64,000 nt of DNA. It comes from Bdellovibrionales bacterium (GTDB lineage Bacteria; Bdellovibrionota; UBA1018; CAIMNF01). Positions within the stretch are counted from its first letter, which is position 1, and each line of letters opens with the position of its first letter. Location: NCBI GenBank assembly GCA_947462765.1, contig CANHQK010000003.1, positions 1 to 64,000 on the forward strand, given 5' to 3'. The notes under the pieces are model-generated. The model made no database searches. It saw only the letters and a list, made by a program, of their open reading frames with translations, and had not been told where the DNA came from. The translations under genes were made by a program, and so were the position numbers. Shown piece after piece: positions 25,754 through 33,458 of this stretch.

Positions 25754-26284
25754 ATGAAAATCATTAAAAACCTGTCTCTGGGATTGATTCTGGCCGGATT
25801 GGTGTCCGCTTGCGGTGCACGCCCGCAATTTGCAGATCGCTTCGATGGCTACTCCAACTCCTGGGGTCCCTCCGAATCCGGACAATACATGTCCGCTGAC
25901 CTTCAGTGCTCGGAAATCCCGAACATCACCGGAACCAGTGGCGCCGCCTCCCAGGAATACCGGGCCTGCCGGACCCAGACGGCTTCCACTTCGATCCGCA
26001 TTTTCCCTGCCGACGGCGCCCTCCGCACCGTGTGTGTGTTCCCCACTCTCGGTGGCCGTGGCATCGTTTCGAATCCCTACGGAAACGTCTACAACCGCTA
26101 TGCGGTCCAGTGCACGAACGTGAGCGCAGAGGGTGCCTCCATCACTTTCGGATCGATTCAGTTCGATGGCATCCAGGTGGTCCGCGCGACGGACGCAGGA
26201 ACCCTGTCCTTCTGTCTGGCCCACAGTAACGTATCGGCCTGCGCCTCGCAGTATTCGCTTCAGAACGCGAGCGGATCCCTCTAA
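25754..26284 (+). CDS. small lipoprotein of unknown function
   Basis: A 176-residue lipoprotein. The signal peptide MKIIKNLSLGLILAGLVSAC ends in a lipobox with Cys20. The ATG at 25754 has GAGGGAG just upstream; longer frames lack a signal. The mature protein is rich in Ser, Thr, Asn and Gly with several scattered cysteines (LQCSEIP, YRACRT, VCVFPT, VQCTNV, FCLAH, SACASQ), which could form disulfides in the periplasm. It appears to be a single gene driven by the sigma-54 promoter at 25704. Family not recognised. Confidence 0.75.
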   Translation: MKIIKNLSLGLILAGLVSACGARPQFADRFDGYSNSWGPSESGQYMSADLQCSEIPNITGTSGAASQEYRACRTQTASTSIRIFPADGALRTVCVFPTLGGRGIVSNPYGNVYNRYAVQCTNVSAEGASITFGSIQFDGIQVVRATDAGTLSFCLAHSNVSACASQYSLQNASGSL

Positions 26285-27240
26285 TGGATGTTTCTGCGGA
26301 CCTTCTCGGGCAGGAGATTCTCACCTGCCTCGGCCTGATCCATTGAAGACGGGCTCCCGAGCACTTCTTTCTTTCCATGGCGGCACATGCCGACCAATTC
26401 AGGATCCCGGGTCGGGAACACATCAATGATCTCGATCTGCGTCTCGTCAGCAGTATCCTTGGCGATCACTACATACCAATACGGCTCGTCGTGATCATAG
26501 CGTTTAATGAAATGGTAGATCCGCTTGGCCGACTTCGGCTGATAGCTCCAGAGCTCGTTCGGCTTCTGTAAGGTCTCCTCGAGACACTTTTGATAAAAAC
26601 CGAAATCTTCGGGAGCGATATCGTTCGCCTTACGTGACCTGATGATCATGGCCCGGACAGAATCGGCCTCGGTCCAAGGCTCGGCAAGCCGATCCGATTC
26701 GGAATCTTCCCCACGTGAACGAACAGGGGAACCTTCTTCGGTCGTCTCGGACGCCCCCCCATCCTTCACCACGCTCATCTGATCGCCACGACGGAAAACA
26801 TCCACGAGGCCTCTGTCAGAGCTTACGAAAGCGAGATAGAGGAAGCTCGGCTCACCCCTCAACATGAGGCAAACCGCAACAGCCCAGACTTTCTTGCTTT
26901 CGGGCGTGTATTCGGAAATCAAAGTGTAGCGCCGGTCCCCCTTCGGAAGAGTCTCCATCCAGACTTCATCAGGATTCTCGAGAGCCATCCATCTGAAGTG
27001 AGCATACCGCTCACGCTCTTCGCTCGACAGATCTTGAGGGGAAACATGTTTCCCGTACTCGCGTTCGAGCTTTTCGATCTCAGGGGTGAAGTGGCTGACG
27101 ATGCAACCTTCATCACAGAAATATCTGCCGACTTCCTCTTCAACAAAAAGGGCCTGATCCCGCTTGGAAATGACCTTTTTACACTCTTCGCAATGAATTT
27201 TTGCCGATTTCTTGGCCGAACCGCGCGGTTTTGAACTCAT
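26281..27240 (-). CDS. zinc-ribbon protein with a duplicated domain
   Basis: A 319-residue cytoplasmic protein. Cys17, Cys20, Cys42 and Cys46 form a treble-clef-like zinc ribbon. Two copies of one domain follow: about 76-152 (NPDEVWMETL...RRYTLISEY...VDVFRRG) and about 212-289 (KPNELWSYQP...KRIYHFIKRY...IDVFPTRD...CRHG), joined by an acidic linker (160-195). The P-x-E-[VL]-W opening recalls small barnase/EndoU-like (PBECR-type) domains, but I cannot confirm nuclease residues. It converges on the lipoprotein gene with a 4-base overlap. Confidence 0.65.
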   Translation of the reverse strand: MSSKPRGSAKKSAKIHCEECKKVISKRDQALFVEEEVGRYFCDEGCIVSHFTPEIEKLEREYGKHVSPQDLSSEERERYAHFRWMALENPDEVWMETLPKGDRRYTLISEYTPESKKVWAVAVCLMLRGEPSFLYLAFVSSDRGLVDVFRRGDQMSVVKDGGASETTEEGSPVRSRGEDSESDRLAEPWTEADSVRAMIIRSRKANDIAPEDFGFYQKCLEETLQKPNELWSYQPKSAKRIYHFIKRYDHDEPYWYVVIAKDTADETQIEIIDVFPTRDPELVGMCRHGKKEVLGSPSSMDQAEAGENLLPEKVRRNIH

Positions 27241-27461
27241 CCTAAGTCCCCCGGGAGTTGCTCTCCGATTGCCGACCCCATCCTAGGGCCTACTCTTCAA
27301 GTCTGAGCCCTGCCGGGGATCCCGTCAATGACAGCTTTCCACCGCAGTTCCGGGAAAAGGCGGCCTGGAACCGGGAGGCGAGCGTGGAAATTTTGTCGTT
27401 GCGCTTTTTTCCTGACTCCGGAAAACTATTGGAAGGGGTAGGATGCCCCTGTTTGGCACAT

Positions 27462-27483
27462 CACTTCACCCACACTTCACCCA
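27462..27483. repeat. perfect tandem 11-mer duplication
   Basis: CACTTCACCCA occurs twice in direct succession (27462-27472 and 27473-27483), immediately before the GGAGGGG ribosome-binding site of the next gene and right after TTGGCAC (27453-27459), a perfect sigma-54 -24 box. The -12 position reads CA rather than GC. Confidence 0.6.
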
Positions 27484-27498
27484 CGGAGGGGTACGGGG

Positions 27499-27807
27499 AT
27501 GATCACAGTCTCACAAGAACAGCTCACCACGGTCGAATACCTGATCAAACAATCCACTCAAGGGAACCACATTCTTTTTGATATCGATGTGGTTCGGAAG
27601 GTTTTCTCGAATCAGACCAAGCCCATGAGCGAAGCAGAGGCCCGTGAAATCGAAGGGCACATCGAGAAGCTCATCTGCCTCGAAGGCTATGAACGGCAGA
27701 AGGCTTACCTCTCCAGGCTTCCCGAGATGGTCCTGTACAGGGTCGTGAAAATCTATTTCAACATCGTCGAAAACAATCTGTTTGAAACCAGCCGGATCCG
27801 CCATTGA
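27499..27807 (+). CDS. small conserved-looking cytoplasmic protein, unknown function
   Basis: A 102-residue protein without signal or membrane segment, predicted mostly helical (MSEAEAREIEGHIEKLICLEG, QKAYLSRLPEMVLYRVVKIYFNIVEN). GGAGGGG lies 8 bases before the ATG. It is 18 bases upstream of the coiled-coil/alpha-crystallin-like gene and is probably co-transcribed with it, so it may be a partner. The 258 bases before it hold the tandem 11-mer and a sigma-54-like -24 box; I see nothing else there. No family recognised. Confidence 0.7.
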   Translation: MITVSQEQLTTVEYLIKQSTQGNHILFDIDVVRKVFSNQTKPMSEAEAREIEGHIEKLICLEGYERQKAYLSRLPEMVLYRVVKIYFNIVENNLFETSRIRH

Positions 27808-27825
27808 TCCAGGAAGGAGCCTCCC

Positions 27826-28968
27826 GTGAGCCGAGTTGAAAACGGTTATTCTGCAAGCCAGGAACTGGCGGAGCAGTACCGCCTCCAACGGGAACAAAAA
27901 CAGTCCCTGCAAGACTCCCACGAAGCCGAAGTCGAGAATCTAAAAAAATCACATATGGCCGAAACGTCCGATTTACAGGACCGTTTTGAGTCCTCCTCAC
28001 AGGCCCAGCGCCTCGCCCACTACGAGCACCTCCGGAACCAGAAGAATCAGATCAACCGCGAGGAACGCGATCTCCAGACTCGGGGACGCGAGTCGATTGC
28101 AGAGACCAAGCGAGAACTCGAAACCGAGGCGTTCAAGACAGAGCAAGAAGGCCGGACCCGGGTTGAAGATCAAAGAAAGCGCTATGCCGCACTCGAGCAG
28201 TACGAACGCCAACGTGAGCGCACGGCCAAGGACGACCTCCACCGGAGCCACATCCGGAACACCGAGCTCCTGGTTCAGAACACTGAGAAGGCCACCCAGG
28301 ATCTCCGGGAGCAACGGGAGGCCTACCTCGAGGTTCAGAAAGAAAACCACCGGGCGTCCCTCGAGGGAATCCGCGACCATTATCAGAAAATCCGGGACGA
28401 GAAGCATCAGCGGTACGTCGATGAACTCCGTGAGGTCGAGCACCGGACGACCGAATCCTTGAATGAACGGAAACTCGCTTCCGCAGAGAAGCTCCGGATC
28501 CAAGATACCCGCGCTAACGACCCCTTCTACCGGATCAAGCAATTCGAGTCCGCCATGGAAGACCGGGGTGAGACGATCTCACTCCGGGTGAGAGTTCCCG
28601 AGCATGAGCGCAAGGGCGTGCGTGTCCAAGTGAGCGGGAATGACCTTGAATTGATCGGAACCCGGGTGTCAGACGAACGGGCCATGTTGGAACCGGGCCG
28701 TGTGGTCTCCACCCGTTCCCACCAGATCCTCTCCGAACGCTTTGCCCTCCCGGCCCCCGTTGATCCGAAGTCCGTCTCCATGCATGAAGACGGCGAATGG
28801 ATCGAGTACCGTCTCGTCAAGTTCGGACCCCATCACCCTGTGTCGGGGCCCGCCTCCCATCAAATCGATCAGGACCTCAGTCCGATCGCACGGGAGCTCC
28901 GCTTTGTCGAAAACCTTCCCCGCCCTTCCGTGATGAACCAGGACAGCGGGAAGGGAACCCTCACCTGA
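27826..28968 (+). CDS. long coiled-coil protein with a C-terminal alpha-crystallin-like domain
   Basis: A 380-residue cytoplasmic protein. Residues about 10-225 are an almost uninterrupted charged helix rich in Glu, Arg, Gln and Lys, a predicted coiled coil. Residues about 248-334 look like a small heat-shock/alpha-crystallin domain: ISLRVRVPEHERKGVRVQVS, NDLELIGTR, then SERFALPAPVDPKSVSM and EYRLVKF, matching the strand order with the conserved F-x-L-P-x-x-V-D block. The tail (335-380) appears disordered. The GTG start has GGAAGGAG upstream. Likely a filamentous or oligomeric scaffold with chaperone-like ends; function inferred only from layout. Confidence 0.75.
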   Translation: MSRVENGYSASQELAEQYRLQREQKQSLQDSHEAEVENLKKSHMAETSDLQDRFESSSQAQRLAHYEHLRNQKNQINREERDLQTRGRESIAETKRELETEAFKTEQEGRTRVEDQRKRYAALEQYERQRERTAKDDLHRSHIRNTELLVQNTEKATQDLREQREAYLEVQKENHRASLEGIRDHYQKIRDEKHQRYVDELREVEHRTTESLNERKLASAEKLRIQDTRANDPFYRIKQFESAMEDRGETISLRVRVPEHERKGVRVQVSGNDLELIGTRVSDERAMLEPGRVVSTRSHQILSERFALPAPVDPKSVSMHEDGEWIEYRLVKFGPHHPVSGPASHQIDQDLSPIARELRFVENLPRPSVMNQDSGKGTLT

Positions 28969-29039
28969 ATAAGATTTAGACACTCACTGAAGATCCCTGA
29001 CAGCAACGGAACCCGTTGATCTGAAAAATCCCCAGTTAT

Positions 29040-29061
29040 TTCAAGCGAATCTTGGTTTGAA
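29040..29061. repeat. imperfect palindrome upstream of a sigma-54 promoter
   Basis: TTCAAGCGAA-TC-TTGGTTTGAA: two 10-base arms pairing at 8 positions, ending 14 bases before the sigma-54 -24 box. It may be a protein-binding site, though activator sites for sigma-54 usually lie further upstream. Confidence 0.35.
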
Positions 29062-29075
29062 TCCGGCCTTCCGGC

Positions 29076-29093
29076 TTGGCATCCCTGTTGCAT
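29076..29093 (+). promoter_or_regulatory. sigma-54-type promoter
   Basis: TTGGCATCCCTGTTGCAT keeps the GG-N10-GC geometry and differs from the element at 25704 at only three of 18 positions; the downstream CTTC is also shared. It lies 66 bases before the ATG at 29160, with no other gene between. The two elements probably serve one regulon. Confidence 0.75.
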
Positions 29094-29159
29094 TTCTTCT
29101 GATCACAAGCAGAAGCGTAAGCGAAAATAAACGTGACAGTGAGTAAAGGAACCAACCTG

Positions 29160-29483
29160 ATGTCAGCAGCGAAAGACTCTTCCCAGCCCAGCTTCTTCAT
29201 CTACTCCAACTTCCCCCACCTTGCCTTGAAGGGAAAGTCGATCGCTCAGCCCGAACTCACCAAAGGCATGGTTCTCAAATCAGCTCGTGCAGAAGCACTC
29301 CCTGCCCCGGCTGAAGTCCGGGTCGTTTCGCAGGCCGAAACCGAAGCCTTCGCAGGCTGGACCTCAGGAGAGGCTGGCTCTGCCCGGAGCGGAGTCGCAC
29401 AACAACTTCTCACACTCCGCCAAGCGCGGAAGCGGCTCTCGTTCATGATGCAAGAAATCGACGAGATCCTGAAACGCGCCTGA
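29160..29483 (+). CDS. small protein of unknown function under a sigma-54 promoter
   Basis: A 107-residue protein. The N-terminal half is Ser/Ala/Pro-rich and probably flexible; the C-terminal 35 residues form an amphipathic helix (QQLLTLRQARKRLSFMMQEI...). No signal peptide or membrane segment. AAAGGA lies 9 bases before the ATG at 29160; a GTG at 29133 would add nine residues. It is transcribed alone, with a terminator right after it. Family not recognised. Confidence 0.6.
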   Translation: MSAAKDSSQPSFFIYSNFPHLALKGKSIAQPELTKGMVLKSARAEALPAPAEVRVVSQAETEAFAGWTSGEAGSARSGVAQQLLTLRQARKRLSFMMQEIDEILKRA

Positions 29484-29531
29484 TCGGCGCCCCACAAGTG
29501 TCCCCCTCAACCCCTCAACCCTACCCTCGAG

Positions 29532-29570
29532 CCGGGGACGGAGTCAGACTCCGTCTCCGGTTTTTTCTTT
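29532..29570 (+). terminator. rho-independent terminator
   Basis: A 13-bp stem (CCGGGGACGGAGT / ACTCCGTCTCCGG, one G-T wobble) with a 3-base loop, followed by TTTTTTCTTT. It ends the sigma-54-driven gene at 29160-29483. It also covers the last codons and stop of the convergent gene at 29544-29870. Confidence 0.9.
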
Positions 29571-29870
29571 CACCTTGATGCGGATCTCGAGCGTGACGTC
29601 ATTCTTCCTGAAAAAGTCCGAAATCAGCACCGACGGGTCGATCTTGTCCTGGACCTTTGCCAGCATCTCGGACACGACATTCTCCATGAACTCCTTGCGA
29701 ACATTCTTGGCCCCGTCGAGAATCCCGCCCACAATCTCCTTCGGCAGCTTGAACTCGGACACCAGGGTCTTCAATGCATCCTCGGTCAAAAAAAAGGTCC
29801 CCACACCGACTGTCAGAAGCTTCTTGGCCCAACCGAGGGAACCCGATCCATCGTCTTTTTCGTCTGACAT
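29544..29870 (-). CDS. small cytoplasmic protein of unknown function
   Basis: A 108-residue protein with a predicted helical body (LGWAKKLLTVGVGTFFLTED, LPKEIVGGILDGAKNVRKEF, VVSEMLAKVQDKI) and a C-terminal strand (DVTLEIRIKVKEK). Layout recalls phasin-like or PHA-granule helper proteins, but no signature supports that. It is the last gene of the PilZ-glpX-START run, 3 bases after the preceding stop. Its 3' end lies in the terminator hairpin. Confidence 0.65.
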   Translation of the reverse strand: MSDEKDDGSGSLGWAKKLLTVGVGTFFLTEDALKTLVSEFKLPKEIVGGILDGAKNVRKEFMENVVSEMLAKVQDKIDPSVLISDFFRKNDVTLEIRIKVKEKTGDGV

Positions 29871-29873
29871 CGT

Positions 29874-30305
29874 TCAAAGCCCTTTCGCGCGCTGATAGAA
29901 GGAATCCATCATCGAGGGCAAGGTGCTTTTGACAATTCCCTTCAAGATAAACCCCGGAACTGAAAAATTGAATTCGACCTCGAGGGAGTACTTCACTTTA
30001 CAGCTGTTCGGGCCCGTGGCTTGGATCTTCCAGGCTCCATTATTCACCTTGAAGAACTCACTTTTCAGCAGGCTCCAATCGACCTCACCGGCTGCAGGAT
30101 TCTCCCGGATCTTGAGCACATAGCTCATGTCCTTCGACATCATCGAGAGGTCGTAATGGGCAGTGACATTCCCGTCCGCTGCCCGCTCAACGCGGACTTT
30201 TTTCATCCCTTCGACAAATTCTGGATATTTCTCGTAATCAGCCACCGCCTTGAAATACTTGTCGGCGCTGACTTCGAAACTTTTTTCGTGTTCTGCCTGG
30301 GCCAT
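29874..30305 (-). CDS. RatA/COQ10-like START-domain protein
   Basis: A 143-residue SRPBCC/START-fold protein (MAQAEHEKSFEVSADKYF, DYEKYPEFVEGMKKVRVE, CKVKYSLEVEFNFSVPGFIL). The family includes COQ10 (ubiquinone binding) and RatA, a ribosome-association factor; sequence does not decide between them. The ATG at 30305 has a textbook TAAGGAGGT 5 bases upstream. It follows glpX by 11 bases in the same operon. Confidence 0.8.
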   Translation of the reverse strand: MAQAEHEKSFEVSADKYFKAVADYEKYPEFVEGMKKVRVERAADGNVTAHYDLSMMSKDMSYVLKIRENPAAGEVDWSLLKSEFFKVNNGAWKIQATGPNSCKVKYSLEVEFNFSVPGFILKGIVKSTLPSMMDSFYQRAKGL

Positions 30306-30316
30306 GATGGACCTCC

Positions 30317-31258
30317 TTAGCGATTGAAATGGTGTTGAGTGTGAATGTAACGGATCGTACCGGTCTCGGAACGCATGACCACCGAATGGCTTTCCGCGCC
30401 TCCCTTGAAGAACCGGATCCCGTTCAGGAATGTCCCTTGGGTCACCCCCGTCGCACAAAACATGACATGCCCCTTGGCCAGATCCTGGATTCCATAAATC
30501 TTTCGGAGATCGCTGATGCCCATACGATTCGCCCGTGCGCGTTCGGCATCGTCCTTGAACACCAGACGACCGATAAAATCACCACCCCGGCAACGGAGAG
30601 CGGCAGCCGCAATCACTCCCTCAGGGGCACCTCCGGTGCCAAAGAGCACATCCACCCCGCTGGTGGGCTCGGTCGTAGCAATGGCAGCCGAGACATCTCC
30701 GTCTCCGATGAGCCAAATCCTAGCTCCTGCCATCCGGACTTCCTTGATCAACTCCTCATGCCGGGGACGATCGAGAATGATGGCAGTGAGATCTGAAACA
30801 GAACATTTTTTCGCCCGAGCGATCTCTTCCAAGTTCTCAGTGGGAGAACGATTGAGATCGACGGCACCCTTGGCCTCGGGACCGACCGCGATTTTTTCCA
30901 TATAACAGTCAGGCGCATGAAGAAAGTTTCCTTCCTCGGCGATCGCAATGACCGAAATCGAATTATTGAGGCCTTTTGCGCAAATAGTGGTGCCTTCGAG
31001 TGGATCAAGAGCCAGATCCAAACGAGCCGACCCACCCTTTCCGACTTTCTCGCCGATGTAGAGCATAGGAGCCTCATCGCGCTCCCCCTCGCCAATGACC
31101 ACCCGCCCGTCAAACTCGACCGAATTCAGAGCGTTTCTCATGGCATCGACCGCCGCCTGATCAGCAAGCTTCTCGTCTCCACGCCCCATCAGTCTGGCAC
31201 TCGATAGCGCCGCAGCTTCAGTGACCCGGACGAACTCCAGCGCAAAGTTGCGATTCAT
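30317..31258 (-). CDS. glpX: class II fructose-1,6-bisphosphatase
   Basis: A 313-residue GlpX enzyme of gluconeogenesis. Motifs are IGEGERDEAPMLYIGE, LALDPLEGTT (metal and phosphate binding), GDGDVSAA and GTGGAPEGVIAAAAL. Length is normal. Start overlaps the PilZ stop as ATGA. It is probably the sole FBPase evidence in the window; no class I fbp is seen. Confidence 0.95.
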   Translation of the reverse strand: MNRNFALEFVRVTEAAALSSARLMGRGDEKLADQAAVDAMRNALNSVEFDGRVVIGEGERDEAPMLYIGEKVGKGGSARLDLALDPLEGTTICAKGLNNSISVIAIAEEGNFLHAPDCYMEKIAVGPEAKGAVDLNRSPTENLEEIARAKKCSVSDLTAIILDRPRHEELIKEVRMAGARIWLIGDGDVSAAIATTEPTSGVDVLFGTGGAPEGVIAAAALRCRGGDFIGRLVFKDDAERARANRMGISDLRKIYGIQDLAKGHVMFCATGVTQGTFLNGIRFFKGGAESHSVVMRSETGTIRYIHTQHHFNR

Positions 31259-31953
31259 GTCAAAACTCCTTTTTCAAGATGCGAGAGGATCCTTTCACGA
31301 TGGGCCCCATCGGCAATGGGTGCGGTCTTCACCAACTCACGGGCGGTGTCGATCAGTGTGCGGTCCAACACGGGGTGGTAGTCGATCAGACGGGTTTCCA
31401 GGCGGACAATGCCGTGGGCATACCCCCCATCATCCTCCGCCACGGCCTGACCGGTCCGGATCCCGTCCTCAGACTCCCATTGGACAAAACTATGGTGCAC
31501 ATACAAAGTCCAACGATTCAGAGTTCTGGAAGATTCACCTGCCTCGCCGAAATAGAGCAAGAGATCGACGCCGACCGGATTGTGATACCAATCCGTTCCC
31601 GCAAAATCCGGAAGTTCGTACTTGCGAAGACTCTCCCCGAGTTTCACCGGATGGGAAATCGCCTCGAGATGTGAGAGCAGTTCAGGGCTAGGCTCCACCC
31701 ACTCCCCACCGACCAGAGTCCCACGAATGTACTTCACCTCGAACCGACAGGGTAATTTACGTCCCTCCACCTTCACTGTTCCGGGTTGCTGGCTCGCCAC
31801 TGTGAAATGAGCGAGATCGTCTTTTTCACTCAGCCGGATGGCCAGACCCCCGAGTGAGATGTCTTGAACCGGATAGTTCCGTGAACGGGTATCGGAGTGG
31901 AACTGACAGGGCGAGATGTGAAATCGGGGTAGCTTCCGTTTTTCGTGACTCAT
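31255..31953 (-). CDS. PilZ-domain protein
   Basis: A 232-residue protein. The N-terminal 100 residues carry the c-di-GMP-binding pattern of PilZ: an Arg-rich RKLPR near the start and the D-x-S-x-G-G motif as DISLGGLAI. The rest (about 110-232) has no recognised domain. The ATG at 31953 is chosen because the longer frame starts within a divergent promoter region. First gene of an operon with glpX. The GGDEF protein at 2712-3698 could supply its ligand. Confidence 0.75.
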   Translation of the reverse strand: MSHEKRKLPRFHISPCQFHSDTRSRNYPVQDISLGGLAIRLSEKDDLAHFTVASQQPGTVKVEGRKLPCRFEVKYIRGTLVGGEWVEPSPELLSHLEAISHPVKLGESLRKYELPDFAGTDWYHNPVGVDLLLYFGEAGESSRTLNRWTLYVHHSFVQWESEDGIRTGQAVAEDDGGYAHGIVRLETRLIDYHPVLDRTLIDTARELVKTAPIADGAHRERILSHLEKGVLT

Positions 31954-32041
31954 AGGTTTGAGTGCAAGAATAACCTGAAAATTCAGAGGATTGCAAATAA
32001 GCCTTTTACAAAGACGGGGGTGCGTTGCACACTCAAAACAC

Positions 32042-32701
32042 ATGGAAAACCGGCAAGAGCCCTTCGATCAGATGACCTTCCATACCACACCGAACTACCT
32101 GACCCTCCTCCGGGTCTTTTTTGTTCCGGCGGTCATCGTCTCGCTGTATCAGGGCACTCCGTTTTGGGATTTTTTGGGAGCTGTATTCTTCGGTCTGGCC
32201 GGGATCACGGACTACTTCGATGGCTATCTGGCGCGTAAACACAAGATTGAGACCGTATACGGAAAACTCCTTGATCCGCTAGCCGACAAGTTTCTCGTGA
32301 TTTGTTCATTCATCATGCTGCAACACCTCGGTCGGATGAGTCCCATCGTGGTGATGTTACTGGTCTGCAGGGAGCTCACCATCACCGGACTGCGTGCATT
32401 GGCGAGCGCAGAGGGGGTCATTGTGGCCGCATCTCAAGGAGGCAAGTGGAAAACCGCTACACAAATGTCGGCCATCCCCTGCCTCATGCTCGATCACGCG
32501 CTTGGGTTCCCATTTCTGGCGGTCGGAACGTGGCTGACTTACCTGTCCCTCGGGCTCTCTCTCTGGAGCGCCAAGGACTACATAGTGGAGTTCTTCAGGG
32601 GCCTGAAGCGGGCCACGGAACTCAGAAAACAGAAGCGCCTCGAGAGACGGGCTGCAAAGCTCCGCAAAAAGGAAGCCAAACGGAACCGCAATCCCGGCTG
32701 A
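32042..32701 (+). CDS. pgsA: CDP-diacylglycerol-glycerol-3-phosphate phosphatidyltransferase
   Basis: A 219-residue inner-membrane enzyme that makes phosphatidylglycerol phosphate. The CDP-alcohol phosphatidyltransferase motif D-G-x2-A-R-x8-G-x3-D-x3-D is present (FDGYLARKHKIETVYGKLLDPLADK region). Four to five membrane segments, then an unusually long basic tail (LRKQKRLERRAAKLRKKEAK). I chose the ATG at 32042; another at 32072 (MTFHTTPNYLTLLR) is also possible. Confidence 0.92.
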   Translation: MENRQEPFDQMTFHTTPNYLTLLRVFFVPAVIVSLYQGTPFWDFLGAVFFGLAGITDYFDGYLARKHKIETVYGKLLDPLADKFLVICSFIMLQHLGRMSPIVVMLLVCRELTITGLRALASAEGVIVAASQGGKWKTATQMSAIPCLMLDHALGFPFLAVGTWLTYLSLGLSLWSAKDYIVEFFRGLKRATELRKQKRLERRAAKLRKKEAKRNRNPG

Positions 32702-32712
32702 TCAGGCCTTTT

Positions 32713-33267
32713 TCAGGCCTTCGGTGGGAACCATTTGGATTCGGGGTGCGACGATGCCTGATTCACAGCCCGAGCCATCACAAAGAGGCAATCGCTGAGA
32801 CGATTCAGGTACCGGACGGACTCGGGGCGGATGGGCTCACTGTGGGAAAGATCCACGCACTCACGCTCGGCTCTCCGGATGATGGTCCGGGCGAGATGCA
32901 GAGCTGAACCTGCCTGACCTCCCCCCGGCAGAATGAAATTCCGAAGGGGCTCGAGACCCGCTTCCATCGTATCGATCTCGTTCTCAAGACGCTGAACTTC
33001 GGTCTCGGCCAAAACCGCACAACTGTTCTTGGAACCATGCGGGGTGGCCAATTCGGACCCCAGTTGGAACAGCTCGCCCTGGATCCGGGTCAAAGGCTCA
33101 CGAAAGCGATCCGTCGGACCGGAAAGGAATGAAATCGCGAGCCCGATCATGGAGTTCGCCTCATCCAAGGTCCCGTAGGCATTGACGCGGGGATGGGATT
33201 TCATCACTCTTCCACCGCCGAACAAGGAAGTTTCGCCAAGGTCTCCGGATTTCGTATAAATTTTCAT
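32713..33267 (-). CDS. cob(I)alamin adenosyltransferase, PduO type
   Basis: A 184-residue ATP:corrinoid adenosyltransferase (MKIYTKSGDLGETSLFGGGR, AYGTLDEANSMIG, RRAERECVDL, YLNRLSDCLFVMAR). It makes adenosylcobalamin, so the cell probably uses a B12-dependent enzyme. Normal length, single gene. No cobalamin riboswitch is visible upstream. Confidence 0.95.
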   Translation of the reverse strand: MKIYTKSGDLGETSLFGGGRVMKSHPRVNAYGTLDEANSMIGLAISFLSGPTDRFREPLTRIQGELFQLGSELATPHGSKNSCAVLAETEVQRLENEIDTMEAGLEPLRNFILPGGGQAGSALHLARTIIRRAERECVDLSHSEPIRPESVRYLNRLSDCLFVMARAVNQASSHPESKWFPPKA

Positions 33268-33310
33268 ACCTTGAGCCTATGCGATCCCGAATTTACCCGC
33301 CAATAAATTC

Positions 33311-33339
33311 TTGACCCCGTCCCCGTTTCGGGCTATTCA
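33311..33339 (+). promoter_or_regulatory. promoter of tRNA-Gly
   Basis: TTGACC (33311-33316), a 17-base spacer and TATTCA (33334-33339), 32 bases before the mature tRNA 5' end. The spacing is ideal and there is no other gene in between. Confidence 0.6.
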
Positions 33340-33371
33340 GAGAGCCTAGCTGTTCATTCAGGCTGTTCCAA

Positions 33372-33448
33372 GCGGGAGTAGCTCAGTTGGCTAGAGCGCC
33401 ACGTTGCCAACGTGGAGGTCGAGGGTTCGAGCCCCTTTTCCCGCTCCA
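33372..33448 (+). tRNA. tRNA-Gly(GCC)
   Basis: Full cloverleaf of 77 bases: acceptor GCGGGAG pairing with TTCCCGC, D-arm with AGTTGG, anticodon stem CCACG/CGTGG around TTGCCAA (anticodon GCC), T-arm GAGGG-TTCGAGC-CCCTT, discriminator T and an encoded CCA. The nitroreductase ATG follows after only 10 bases. Confidence 0.97.
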
Positions 33449-33458
33449 TTTTTCTCAC

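Noticed and set aside
27986-28542. Long open frames in other phases within the coiled-coil gene
   Set aside because: They are by-products of the biased GAG/CGG-rich codon use of the coiled coil.
29040-29061. Palindrome as a terminator of the coiled-coil gene
   Set aside because: No T-run follows and the stem has mismatches; listed only as a possible binding site.
32705-32721. AGGCCT-TTTTC-AGGCCT hairpin at the pgsA/adenosyltransferase junction as terminator
   Set aside because: Six-base stem without a following T-run, partly inside the adenosyltransferase coding sequence.
33387-33458. N-terminal extension of the nitroreductase through the tRNA
   Set aside because: The frame reads the tRNA-Gly sequence itself; the protein homology starts after the ATG at 33459.
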